Source of the DNA: a bacterium
GTDB lineage: Bacteria > Planctomycetota > Planctomycetia > Planctomycetales > Planctomycetaceae
Assembly: GCA_016124895.1 (NCBI GenBank)
Contig: WGMU01000123.1
Coordinates: 1 to 35,729 of the forward strand
DNA: 35,729 nt
Direction: 5' to 3'
Under the pieces are notes generated by a model. The model saw only the letters and a list, made by a program, of their open reading frames with translations, had not been told where the DNA came from and did no database searches. The position numbers were made by a program, and so were the translations under genes. This document shows, one piece after another, positions 28,271 through 35,729 of the stretch (position 1 is its first letter; each line of letters opens with the position of its first letter).

Positions 28271-29017
28271 TCAGTCAGCCGAGCAGTCCGCATCGCTGCT
28301 TGATTTCCCCGTCCTGCACTTGCCGGATCGGCACTTGCCTGATCGACTCTTTCCGGAACCGCAGCCACCGGACTTCCTGTCATCGCATTTGCCGGACGAA
28401 CAACTGCCGGAGCCGCACGAACCAGAGCCACACGATCCCGATCCGCAACCGGAAACAGCTTTCGCGCCGCCGGGAGCAGTCCCCTCGATCAAGCGTCGCA
28501 GCAGCAGTTCGGAGATCCGCCCTCGGAAGCGAACCCGGCCGTCGATCTGCACGACGGGTACGCAGTTCGTGAACTGCTCGAACAACTCCGGATCCTCGTT
28601 AATGTCGACCTCGACCGAGGCCGGCAGCCAGCGCGAATAACTGCGCAAAACTGCTTTCGCGTCGTCGCACAGCGGACAGTTGTCGCGCGTATAAAGCACC
28701 AGCGTGTCAAAGCGGCGACCTCCGCGGGTCGGTGCCCAGTCGAGCAGCGGTTCGCGTTTCGCGAGGCCCATTCCCGCGCCGATGGCGACTATCGACAAGA
28801 ACGCCCAGATCATCTCGTTGCCGTACCAGATGTCCGGCATGGTGAACGGCAGGTGCGAGACGCCATCGATCACCGCCAGCGAGAAGACGCCAATGCCGCC
28901 GTACAGCCAGATCGAACCCAGCAGTTGCAGCCATTCGGTGCGTGATGACGTGTGAGATGTCATGTCCGCGTTCCAGCTCAGTTCCGTTGACAGTGACGAG
29001 GTCGAGACCTGTGACAT
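28271..29017 (-). CDS. Membrane protein with glutaredoxin-like domain and periodic Cys-rich tail
   Basis: The 248-residue protein has two hydrophobic helices (residues about 31-55 and 68-86), then a glutaredoxin/DUF836-like domain with LYTRDNCPLCDDAK (Cys114-x-x-Cys117) and the cis-Pro segment NCVPVVQIDG. The domain ends near residue 180. The tail is made almost only of Gly, Ser, Lys, Arg and Cys, with Cys at 191, 196, 201, 206 and 211 (exact spacing of five) and again at 219, 229, 234 and 245. Such a tail could bind metal ions or serve as a thiol store. Thioredoxin-fold domains of this kind reduce disulfides or mixed disulfides. ATG 29017 is supported by AAGGA eight bases upstream. The gene is followed by the propeller gene and is divergent from hemE. 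Confidence 0.8.
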   Translation of the reverse strand: MSQVSTSSLSTELSWNADMTSHTSSRTEWLQLLGSIWLYGGIGVFSLAVIDGVSHLPFTMPDIWYGNEMIWAFLSIVAIGAGMGLAKREPLLDWAPTRGGRRFDTLVLYTRDNCPLCDDAKAVLRSYSRWLPASVEVDINEDPELFEQFTNCVPVVQIDGRVRFRGRISELLLRRLIEGTAPGGAKAVSGCGSGSCGSGSCGSGSCSSGKCDDRKSGGCGSGKSRSGKCRSGKCRTGKSSSDADCSAD

Positions 29018-29123
29018 TGTGAGAATCCTTCTGCTGACGGCAAATCCGAGCGACTCAAGTTGTGATTCTGGTGGTTCAAATCAGTCGAAGGTGGCCGAGG
29101 TTAGAGCGAGGCATGAGCGCAAC

Positions 29124-29158
29124 CCGGGGCTTCCTTCGCTGGCTCAGTTCAGCCCCGG
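29124..29158. repeat. Inverted repeat in the thioredoxin-hemE divergent gap
   Basis: Positions 29124-29131 (CCGGGGCT) and 29151-29158 (AGCCCCGG) are perfect eight-base arms around a 19-base loop. The surrounding sequence, with GCGAGGCATGAGCGCAACC before it, has the look of a dispersed intergenic repeat common in planctomycetes. The rest of the 293-base divergent gap (29018-29310), which must hold both promoters, shows nothing clear. Confidence 0.5.
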
Positions 29159-29310
29159 ACACCCGTAGACGTTGTGCCGCCACCTGAGATTGAGCGAGTT
29201 GTCAGAAGCGGCCGCGATCACGACACTCCGTCGATCACTGACCGCCGCCGGCTGCGTGTGTTCAAGGCTTTCCGCACCCGCAGACAGACACTTTTTCGAT
29301 CGATTTCGCC

Positions 29311-30351
29311 ATGACGCCCGAACTTTACAATTGCCGTTTTCTGAAAGCGGCCCGCTGCGAACCCGTCGACACGACGCCCATCTGGATCATGCGGCAGGCG
29401 GGACGATACCTGCCCGAGTACATGGACGTCCGTAATCGCGTCACGTTTATCGAACTCTGCAAGACGCCGGAACTGGCCGCCGAAGTCACGCTGACCGCTC
29501 AGCGCGTGCTGAACGTCGATGCTGCGATTCTCTTTGCCGACCTGCTGCCGATCCTCGAACCAATGGGCCTCGACCTCGAATACCTCAAGGGCGAGGGGCC
29601 AGTCATCCATAATCCCATTCAATCGGCAGCCGAGGTCGATCGACTCAAGCGACTTGAGGACCTTTCGACGCTGCATTTCGTTTTTGACACCGTGAAACTT
29701 GTGCGCGAGAACCTGCCGGCCGACATCCCGCTGCTGGGGTTTGCGGGAGCGCCGTTCACGCTGGCGTCGTACGCGATCGAAGGCGGCGGCTCGCGGAACT
29801 ACATCCTGACCAAGCAGTTGATGTACCGCGATCCGGGAGCCTGGCACGCTCTGATGGAGACGCTGACGGCCAGCCTGATCCCTTATCTGCGGGCTCAGAT
29901 TGACGCAGGCTGCCAGGCCGTGCAGGTTTTCGATTCGTGGGGCGGCTGCCTCTCGCCGTCCGATTACCGGGAATTTGTCCTGCCACACACAAAAGCAGTC
30001 ATCGATGGGATGCCCGACGACGCACCCGTGATCAACTTCCTGACTGGCAATCCCGCACTGCTGCCGCTGCAGTCCGAAGCCGGTGGACAGATCGTCGGCG
30101 TCGACTGGCGGATCGACATGGCCGATGCCCGAAAGCAGCTCGGTCCTGACCGGGCAATTCAAGGCAATCTCGACCCGGTCTCTCTCATGGCTAACCTCGA
30201 CACGCTGAAGGCCCGCGCGAAAGCAGTCATCAATGGTGCCGGCCCGCGCGGTCACATCTTCAATCTGGGTCACGGCGTGTTTCCCGAAGTTCCGCCGGAC
30301 AACGTCAAGGCGCTCGTCGAGATCGTGCATGAATTCGGCGCGGCGAAGTAA
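29311..30351 (+). CDS. hemE: Uroporphyrinogen decarboxylase
   Basis: HemE removes four carboxyl groups from uroporphyrinogen III to give coproporphyrinogen III in heme synthesis. The 346-residue product has the family hallmark IWIMRQAGRYLPEY near residue 28, including the Arg residues that bind the substrate's acetates, and ILFADLLPILEPMG with a key Asp. QVFDSWGGCLSP and the C-terminal HIFNLGHGVFPEVPPDNV complete the match. Length is normal for the family. The ATG at 29311 begins shortly before the conserved core and has no clear Shine-Dalgarno. hemG follows 145 bases downstream on the same strand, so two steps of the pathway are adjacent. Confidence 0.96.
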   Translation: MTPELYNCRFLKAARCEPVDTTPIWIMRQAGRYLPEYMDVRNRVTFIELCKTPELAAEVTLTAQRVLNVDAAILFADLLPILEPMGLDLEYLKGEGPVIHNPIQSAAEVDRLKRLEDLSTLHFVFDTVKLVRENLPADIPLLGFAGAPFTLASYAIEGGGSRNYILTKQLMYRDPGAWHALMETLTASLIPYLRAQIDAGCQAVQVFDSWGGCLSPSDYREFVLPHTKAVIDGMPDDAPVINFLTGNPALLPLQSEAGGQIVGVDWRIDMADARKQLGPDRAIQGNLDPVSLMANLDTLKARAKAVINGAGPRGHIFNLGHGVFPEVPPDNVKALVEIVHEFGAAK

Positions 30352-30496
30352 CAACAATCCGTTGGCCTGCGAGTTTCCGCTGTCACCTGACAGGGTGATT
30401 CACCTGACAGAGTGATTCTCCTGGCAGGCGTTTCTACAATGCCGGTCCTTCCTTCGATTGCCCGTCCTGCCTCCGCCAGTCTGCCCGCGTGAACTC

Positions 30497-32026
30497 ATGG
30501 TCGAACCCTCCGCAGCCCGCCGCGTCGCCGTGATTGGCGGCGGCATCTCCGGACTGGCTGCCGCCCATCGATTGATCGAGCACTCGACGTCAGATTGCCC
30601 CGTCGACGTCACTCTGTTTGAAACGAGTGAGCGAGTCGGAGGCGTCTTCGGCACCGTGCGTATCGACGATTATCTCGTCGAAACCGGCGCCGACATGTTC
30701 ATCACGAATCAGCCGGCGGCAGTCAGACTGTGCGAGCGGCTGGGGATCGCCGACCAGCTCGTCCCGACCGATCCGACGTTTCGTGGATCGCTGGTTCTGC
30801 GAAACGGAAGGCCGGTGCCGATCCCGGAAGGCTTCATGCTGCTCAGCCCGGCGAAGGTTTGGCCAGTATTGACGTCGCCGATCTTCTCGCCACTCGGCAA
30901 ACTGCGGATGGGGCTCGAGTATTTCGTCCCACGAAAGCGCGGTAACAAAGAAGAGTCACTCGCTCAGTTCGTCCGCCGTCGCTTCGGCCGCGAAGCGTTT
31001 GACCGGCTGATTCAGCCACTCGTTGGAGGCATCTACACGGCGGATCCCGAGAAGCTCAGTCTGAAAGCGACGATGCCCCGGTTTCTCGACATGGAGCGTC
31101 AGTCTCGAAGTCTGATTCAAGCGTCGCGCAAACCGGCGACCGGTTCGGCAGGTGAAGGCGATTCCGGCAGTGCGGCCGAGACCGGGGGCAGCGGAGCGCG
31201 ATACGGGCTGTTTACCGCTCCGCGCGGCGGGATGTCGGTCCTGATTGACCGGTTGCGGGAAATCGTCGAATCGTCCGGAACCGTGCGCACACAGACGCGA
31301 GTCGAGTCGCTCGCTCGAACGCCCGACGGCCGGTTCACGCTGCGCGTTTGTCCGCAGAATGGTGAGGCCGCTGACGAAACATTCGACGCGGTCGTTGTCG
31401 CGCTGCGGACACATCATGCCGCGGATCTGCTCGACGGCGTCGCAAGCAACGGCGATGCGAGTGCTGACCGTCGCCGTTCAATTCCCAACGTCGAGCGTCT
31501 GACGGAACTGCTGCGTTCGATTGAGTACTCATCAGCCGCGATTGTTGTGAGCGGTCACCGGCTCGAAGACGTCAGGCACCCGCTCAACGCCTTCGGCCTC
31601 GTGATCCCTCACACCGAAGGGCGGCGGATCCTGGCGGTGTCGTTTACGAGTCGGAAATTCCCCGGCCGCGCTCCTGAAGGCCGCGTCCTGCTGCGAACGT
31701 TTATTGGCGGAGCCCTCCAGCCAGAGATGCTGCTGCACTCGGACGACGAACTGTTTCAGATCGTGCGCGAGGAGCTGGCGTCGATGCTCGGCGTCAGCGG
31801 CGAGCCCGAATTCGAGCGGATCGTTCGCTACAATAACGCGATGCCGCAGTACCACCTCGGCCATCTGGACCGCGTTTCAGCGATCGAAAGTCTGACGGCC
31901 GGAGTTCCAGGGCTCGAACTCGTCGGCAACGCCTACCGCGGCGTCGGCCTGCCCGACTGCATCCGCTACGCCGAAGCGAGCGTCGACCGGCTTCTGGATG
32001 TGCTGGCAGAACCGGCGACCGTCTGA
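30497..32026 (+). CDS. hemG: Protoporphyrinogen / coproporphyrinogen oxidase (HemY type)
   Basis: This 509-residue flavoprotein starts with the FAD-binding motif VAVIGGGISGLAAAHRLIE and then ETSERVGGVFGTV. FVRRRFGREAFDRLIQPLVGGIYTADPEKLS is split here as FVRRRFGREAFDRL and PLVGGIYTADPEKLS, both typical of the oxygen-dependent HemY/PPOX family, as is the C-terminal ELVGNAYRGVGLPDCI. It oxidises protoporphyrinogen IX, or coproporphyrinogen III if the cell uses the coproporphyrin branch; sequence alone does not decide. A Gly/Ser/Ala-rich stretch of about 25 residues near residue 215 (GSAGEGDSGSAAETGGSG) appears to be a flexible insert. The ATG at 30497 is preferred over a TTG at 30458. It follows hemE, a fitting neighbour. 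Confidence 0.9.
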   Translation: MVEPSAARRVAVIGGGISGLAAAHRLIEHSTSDCPVDVTLFETSERVGGVFGTVRIDDYLVETGADMFITNQPAAVRLCERLGIADQLVPTDPTFRGSLVLRNGRPVPIPEGFMLLSPAKVWPVLTSPIFSPLGKLRMGLEYFVPRKRGNKEESLAQFVRRRFGREAFDRLIQPLVGGIYTADPEKLSLKATMPRFLDMERQSRSLIQASRKPATGSAGEGDSGSAAETGGSGARYGLFTAPRGGMSVLIDRLREIVESSGTVRTQTRVESLARTPDGRFTLRVCPQNGEAADETFDAVVVALRTHHAADLLDGVASNGDASADRRRSIPNVERLTELLRSIEYSSAAIVVSGHRLEDVRHPLNAFGLVIPHTEGRRILAVSFTSRKFPGRAPEGRVLLRTFIGGALQPEMLLHSDDELFQIVREELASMLGVSGEPEFERIVRYNNAMPQYHLGHLDRVSAIESLTAGVPGLELVGNAYRGVGLPDCIRYAEASVDRLLDVLAEPATV

Positions 32027-32072
32027 TCGGCAGCCTCGGCAGCAGCTCTACTCATCATTCCGCCAGTTTTCT

Positions 32073-32100
32073 TTGTTGGCAGAATATTAAGTGGCAGAAT
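32073..32100 (+). promoter_or_regulatory. AT-rich segment with repeated TGGCAGAAT before the ABC genes
   Basis: Upstream of the ABC ATPase, TGGCAGAAT occurs at 32077-32085 and again at 32092-32100, a period of 15 bases, in an unusually AT-rich patch. TTGTTG at 32073 and CAGAAT at 32095 are loosely spaced like -35 and -10 boxes. This may be the operon's promoter or operator; the assignment is weak. No thiamine or other riboswitch pattern is visible in 32027-32167. Confidence 0.25.
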
Positions 32101-32167
32101 GATTTCAGATTCCAGCTTTTGAGCCGAGCAGCTTCCGTGACCAAAAGGAATTCGCGACGATGCTCGA

Positions 32168-32953
32168 ATGACTCACGACGCGGCATTCATTCACGCAGAG
32201 CAGACAGGACTGTCGTTCGACGGCCGTTCATTGAGCCTGCGCGAAGTCAGTTTCTCAATGTGCCGAGGCGAGTTCGTTTCGATCGTCGGGCCGTCTGGCT
32301 GCGGCAAGTCGACGCTGTTGCGATTGATCGCCGGACTGCGGAGTCCGTCGCAGGGAACGCTGACGGTCGACGGTCACGTTCCGGGCGGCGCTCAGACGCG
32401 AACGGCGTTCGTCTTTCAGGAGCCCAATCTGCTGCCGTGGCGAACTGTGCGCGGCAACGTCGGTCTGCCGCTCGAACTGGATCGGCGAACGGCAAACGCC
32501 GCCGCCGAGACCGACGCGAAGATCACGCAGGCAATACGGCTTGTCGGATTGAACGCGGACGACGATGGCAAACGGCCGAGACAGCTTTCGGGCGGGATGC
32601 GGATGCGCGTGTCACTCGCGCGGGCGCTGGTCATCGAACCCGAGATAATGCTGCTCGACGAACCCTTCGCGGCCCTCGACGACATTCTGCGGCAGCAGCT
32701 TAACGAGGAATTGCAGCGTATCTGGTGGCAGCGTCGCTGGACGGGGCTGTTCGTGACTCACAACGTGGCCGAGGCAGTGTTTCTGAGTCAGCGGGTGCTG
32801 ATCATGAGCCGCTCGCCCGGCACGCTGATCGGCGACGTGAGTGTCCCGTTCGCCTTTCCGCGCGAACCAGCTCTGCGAGCGTCGTCCGAGTTTGCGAAGC
32901 TCACTGGCGAGGTCAGTGCGTTGTTGCGTCGAGCTGCGGAGGACGCCGCATGA
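32168..32953 (+). CDS. ABC transporter ATP-binding protein (SsuB/TauB/nitrate family)
   Basis: The 261-residue ATPase has all nucleotide-binding motifs: Walker A GPSGCGKST (about residues 40-48), Q-loop FVFQEPNLLPW, signature LSGGMRMRVSLARAL, Walker B IMLLDEPFAALD and switch His in FVTHNVAEA. It belongs to the group that powers uptake of sulfonates, taurine, nitrate, bicarbonate or thiamine precursors. Its stop overlaps the permease start by four bases (ATGA), so the two are translated together and form one importer. The usual third gene, a periplasmic binding protein, is not adjacent, so the substrate cannot be assigned. Confidence 0.92.
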   Translation: MTHDAAFIHAEQTGLSFDGRSLSLREVSFSMCRGEFVSIVGPSGCGKSTLLRLIAGLRSPSQGTLTVDGHVPGGAQTRTAFVFQEPNLLPWRTVRGNVGLPLELDRRTANAAAETDAKITQAIRLVGLNADDDGKRPRQLSGGMRMRVSLARALVIEPEIMLLDEPFAALDDILRQQLNEELQRIWWQRRWTGLFVTHNVAEAVFLSQRVLIMSRSPGTLIGDVSVPFAFPREPALRASSEFAKLTGEVSALLRRAAEDAA

Positions 32954-33750
32954 CACCATCGGCGGGTCGACATCGGAAGAACCTGCGCGAGCTGCTGCTG
33001 CAGATCGCCGGTCCGCTGGTCGTGTTGCTGCTGATCGGCGGAGTCTGGCAGGGTTGCGTTGCTGCGTTTGATCTGAAGCCGTTTCTGTTGCCCAGGCCAC
33101 TGAAGGTCCTCGACGCGGCAACCGGCAACGCTGCGAAGATCGCCAGCGCGACAGGACGGACGGCGTTCGCGGCGGTTGGCGGTTTCCTGGCAAGCCTCGC
33201 GGCCGGCACGCTGATCGCCTGTGGCTTCAGTCAGTCGCGGCTGGTCCGGACAAGCTGCTATCCCTACGCGATCTTTCTGCAGACGGTCCCGATCGTCGCA
33301 ATCGCTCCGCTGATCATTACCTGGTTCGGCAGCGGCTTCCGCAGCGTGGTGATCGTCGCGTTTATCATCAGTCTGTTCCCGATCATCACCAACGCGACGG
33401 CCGGGATGCTGGCGATCGATCCCGATCTCAGCGACCTGTTCCGGCTGCATCGCGCGAGCCGTCTGCAGATCTGGCTGAAGCTGCGGCTGCCGAATTCAGT
33501 CCCGCACATTCTGACGGGGGCACGCACCAGCAGCGGTCTGGCGGTCATCGGCTCGATCGTCGGCGAGTTCTTCGCTGGGTACGGCACCGACAATTACGGA
33601 CTCGGCTACCTGATTCTGCAGACGTCGAATCAACTGCGCACGGCGGAACTGTTCGCCTGCGTGATCGCCTCGACGCTGCTGGGCATCGCGATCTTTGCCT
33701 CGATGAGCGTGATCAATGCCACGATTCTGCGTCGCTGGTATGATGCGTGA
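32950..33750 (+). CDS. ABC transporter permease (SsuC/TauC/nitrate family)
   Basis: The 266-residue membrane protein has about six hydrophobic helices, beginning GPLVVLLLIGGVWQGCV, and the binding-protein-dependent permease signature with the EAA-type loop LRLPNSVPHILTGARTSSG, which docks on the ATPase. The motif FLQTVPIVAIAPLIITWFG is typical of the family. The ATG at 32950 overlaps the ATPase stop; a GTG at 32725 in the same frame lies deep inside the ATPase gene and is not credible. It works with the preceding ATPase as an importer of unknown substrate. Confidence 0.92.
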   Translation: MTPSAGRHRKNLRELLLQIAGPLVVLLLIGGVWQGCVAAFDLKPFLLPRPLKVLDAATGNAAKIASATGRTAFAAVGGFLASLAAGTLIACGFSQSRLVRTSCYPYAIFLQTVPIVAIAPLIITWFGSGFRSVVIVAFIISLFPIITNATAGMLAIDPDLSDLFRLHRASRLQIWLKLRLPNSVPHILTGARTSSGLAVIGSIVGEFFAGYGTDNYGLGYLILQTSNQLRTAELFACVIASTLLGIAIFASMSVINATILRRWYDA

Positions 33751-34129
33751 GTTTTCACTGCTCAGAGAGAGTGAATCCTTTTCCCTGACCTGACGCAGAG
33801 CCGCAGAGATCACGCATAGAAAGCCCAGTCGCAGGCTTCGTCTCCTAATTGGACAGCGCCACTTTCGATCGCGGTACAAGCACGAAACGCAAGCGAGTGA
33901 ATCCGTTACGTCAAATACACTCGCTTGCGCGTCGTGCTTGTATTCTCGTCTCCGGCGTCAAAGTGGCGCTGTCCAACTAAGCAGAAATCTGAAATACGTC
34001 ACTGAGGCACCAATGGCATTTCAGGTGCCGGTTCTTGGTAAGCTCTTTGCGAACCTTTGCCACTTCGCGACTTTGCGTCAGACGAATGCCTCATTCTGAG
34101 CTGATCACCGACCACTAGAGACATTGCCG
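33751..34129. other. Repeat-filled gap between permease and symporter genes
   Basis: The 379 bases hold no gene. They contain the large nested palindrome at 33848-33977. On either side are low-complexity stretches of the tgacgcagagccgcagag type (33788-33810) and ttcgcgactttgcgtc type (around 34063-34080), familiar intergenic filler in planctomycete genomes. A symporter promoter must also lie here but I cannot place it. Confidence 0.55.
33848..33977. repeat. 130-base nested palindromic element
   Basis: Outer arms 33849-33865 and 33960-33976 are perfect 17-base inverted repeats. Inner arms 33876-33899 and 33918-33941 are 24 bases with 22 matches; the two differences sit together in the middle. 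An 18-base loop and short unequal spacers complete the structure. It has the size and shape of a MITE-like or REP-like element without coding capacity. The inner arm (ACAAGCACGA... / ...GCAAGCGAGTG) is of a type I recall from other planctomycete intergenic regions. Confidence 0.75.
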
Positions 34130-35704
34130 ATGCACCTGTTCGATACGAATTTCACGACCATCGACTGGGGCATCGTGGCGGCGTATCTCGCCATTTCGAT
34201 CGTCGTCGGCGTCTGGGCGAATCGCTACGTCGGCAATCTGTCCGGGTATCTGGTTGCCGGTCGGACGCTGCGGATCCGGCTGGCACTGGCGACGATGACC
34301 GGCACAGAGATCGGGCTGGTCACCGTGATGTACTCGGCCGAGCTGGGCTTTCTGCAGCAGTACGCGTCGCTGTATCTGGCCGTGTACGAGTTCATCATTC
34401 TGCTGGCGATCGGCCTGACGGGATTCGTCGTTTACCGTTTGCGGGAAACCGGTGTGCTGACGATTCCGGAGTTTTACGAGCAACGGTACTCGCGCGGTGT
34501 GCGCGTGCTCGGCGGCGTGATGATGGTCCTCTCTGGCGTGCTGAACATGGGCCTGTTTCTGAAAGCCGGATCTCTGTTTCTGGTCTCGATCACCGGTTTC
34601 CACGGCGAACTGGGCCTCAAGCTGATCATGACCTCGCTGCTGCTGCTGGTTCTGTTTTACACCGTGCTGGGCGGGATGATTTCCGTCGTGATCACCGACC
34701 TGATTCAGTTTGTCGTCCTGGGTACGGCGATGGTCATCGTGACGTATTTCGTCGTCGCGGATACTGGCATCGATGGCTTCCACAGCGTCGTGCATCACTT
34801 CAATGGGTACGTCGACCCGACACAGTCGATCAACCCAAGCCACCCGGATCCGGAACACGCCATCGGACCGCTGAGAATGCTGTCGATGGCCGTCATCCTG
34901 AGCGTCGCTCTGATGCTCTGGCCGGCCGGCGCGTCACGAACGCTGGCGGTCAAGTCCGCAAAAGTGGCGAAGCAACTGTATCTGTGGAGTGCAATTCCGT
35001 TTCTGTCGCGACGGACGCTGCCCGTACTGTGGGGAATCGGAGCGTTCGCCTTCCTGATGCTGAATCCGCCGCTGCGGGAAGAGTTCGTCCGACAGGAAGT
35101 GAGTTCGCAGGCTGCCATGCCGCTTTATCTGGCCAAGATTCTGCCGACAGGCTTAATCGGAATCGTCACGGCGGGAATGCTCGCAGCGTTCATGTCGACG
35201 CATGACAGTTACCTGCTGTGCTGGAGTGGCGTGGTGGCCCAGGACATCGTCGCTCCGCTTGTCAAACGCGATCTGTCTGAGCAGGAACGCGTCCGGATCA
35301 CGCGAGTCAGCATTGTCGTGATCGGAGCCTTACTGCTGTTCTGGGGACTGTGGTACGAAGTCTCCACCAACCTGTGGCAGTACATGGGCATCACAGGAAC
35401 GGTTTACCTGGCGGGTGTCTTTCCGGTCGTGATCGGCGGTCTGTACTGGAAGCGGTCGAGTTCCGCCGGTGCGTATGCAGCGCTGCTCAGTGGCCTGACT
35501 GCGATTCTGGCACTCGGCCCATGCGTCTCGTTCCTCAACCACCTGTTTGCCGAAGCGAACCTGTCGATTGTCCTGCGGAGCGATCATCTCATCATCGCCG
35601 CGTTTCTGACGTCGCTGCTCAGCTTTGCTGGTGCGTCGCTGCTGTATCCCGACGACAATTCCGGCAGTCAATCCGTGTCTGTCCGGGAGGCTGCCGCATC
35701 ATGA
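34130..35704 (+). CDS. Sodium:solute symporter (SSS family)
   Basis: The 524-residue protein has about thirteen hydrophobic segments and the SSS pattern at its start: IDWGIVAAYLAISIVVGVWA, then LSGYLVAGRTL and the ion-coupling region ATMTGTEIGLVTVMYSAELGF, followed by GVLTIPEFYEQRYSRGVRVLGG, given here as GVLTIPEFYEQRY. Members use the sodium gradient to import sugars, amino acids, carboxylates, pantothenate or sialic acid; the substrate here is open. The ATG at 34130 is preferred to a TTG at 34124. Its stop overlaps the ATG of another gene, so it is the first gene of a coupled pair. Confidence 0.9.
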   Translation: MHLFDTNFTTIDWGIVAAYLAISIVVGVWANRYVGNLSGYLVAGRTLRIRLALATMTGTEIGLVTVMYSAELGFLQQYASLYLAVYEFIILLAIGLTGFVVYRLRETGVLTIPEFYEQRYSRGVRVLGGVMMVLSGVLNMGLFLKAGSLFLVSITGFHGELGLKLIMTSLLLLVLFYTVLGGMISVVITDLIQFVVLGTAMVIVTYFVVADTGIDGFHSVVHHFNGYVDPTQSINPSHPDPEHAIGPLRMLSMAVILSVALMLWPAGASRTLAVKSAKVAKQLYLWSAIPFLSRRTLPVLWGIGAFAFLMLNPPLREEFVRQEVSSQAAMPLYLAKILPTGLIGIVTAGMLAAFMSTHDSYLLCWSGVVAQDIVAPLVKRDLSEQERVRITRVSIVVIGALLLFWGLWYEVSTNLWQYMGITGTVYLAGVFPVVIGGLYWKRSSSAGAYAALLSGLTAILALGPCVSFLNHLFAEANLSIVLRSDHLIIAAFLTSLLSFAGASLLYPDDNSGSQSVSVREAAAS

Positions 35705-35729
35705 GTCTGTGGATGTATCTCTGGATCAC
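35701..35729 (+). CDS. Start of a downstream gene, cut by the window edge
   Basis: An ATG at 35701 overlaps the symporter stop (ATGA) and the frame remains open for the nine visible codons (MSLWMYLWI), which are hydrophobic. Symporter genes of this kind are sometimes followed by a small membrane protein, so this may be one, but nothing more can be said from nine residues. Confidence 0.45.

Noticed and set aside
27163-28572. Plus-strand frame of 469 codons over the propeller and redox genes
   Set aside because: It is the complement of two supported genes; its Arg/Ser/Gln-rich sequence has no family match that I recognise.
32027-32167. TPP or other riboswitch before the ABC genes
   Set aside because: No conserved riboswitch core is visible in the short AT-rich upstream region.

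Overview
The window is a 35.7 kb, GC-rich chromosomal segment that reads as a planctomycete (Planctomycetota, probably Planctomycetales). This is inferred from gene families, not from a marker gene. The pointers are a Cys-type sulfatase next to an SGNH hydrolase, an NHL-repeat lipoprotein overlapping a very large VWA/glutamine-amidotransferase-like membrane protein, a MoxR ATPase, a giant PQQ-type beta-propeller protein, few strong Shine-Dalgarno sites with frequent GTG starts, and intergenic gaps filled with palindromic repeats. I see no rRNA, no intact tRNA, no CRISPR array and no transposase.

Layout. 1-5.2 kb: RNase R (rnr) faces a minus-strand pair, glgC followed by a PEP-hydrolase-family TIM-barrel gene. 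The glgC start region carries a tandem duplication of its ribosome-binding site and start, which creates an 8-codon upstream frame. 5.2-7.7 kb: a membrane glycosyltransferase, then a small nucleotidyltransferase-fold gene bracketed by two diverged copies of the glycosyltransferase's last codons. 7.7-16.6 kb: SGNH hydrolase, sulfatase, NHL lipoprotein, VWA protein, MoxR ATPase and ComF, all on the plus strand; sulfatase-NHL-VWA are linked by 4-base start/stop overlaps. 16.6-17.4 kb: a gene-poor stretch with a tRNA-Arg-like 3' half and a possible gene remnant.

17.4-22.5 kb: a membrane-anchored WD40-type protein, an orphan histidine kinase with about four tandem extracytoplasmic OB-like modules, and a carotenoid-desaturase-like oxidoreductase. 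22.6-29.0 kb (minus strand): a small lipoprotein, a roughly 1470-residue exported beta-propeller protein, and a membrane protein with a glutaredoxin-like domain and a Cys-periodic tail. 29.3-35.7 kb (plus strand): hemE and hemG of heme synthesis, an ABC ATPase-permease pair without its binding protein, an SSS-family sodium symporter, and the first codons of an overlapping downstream gene.

Most genes are core metabolism or ordinary planctomycete accessory genes. The features that most deserve a second look are the duplicated glycosyltransferase 3' end around the nucleotidyltransferase gene, the tandem start region of glgC, the five-residue-periodic cysteine tail, the four-module sensor of the kinase, and the set of long palindromes between genes. 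I did not find a clear-cut novel defence or mobile system.
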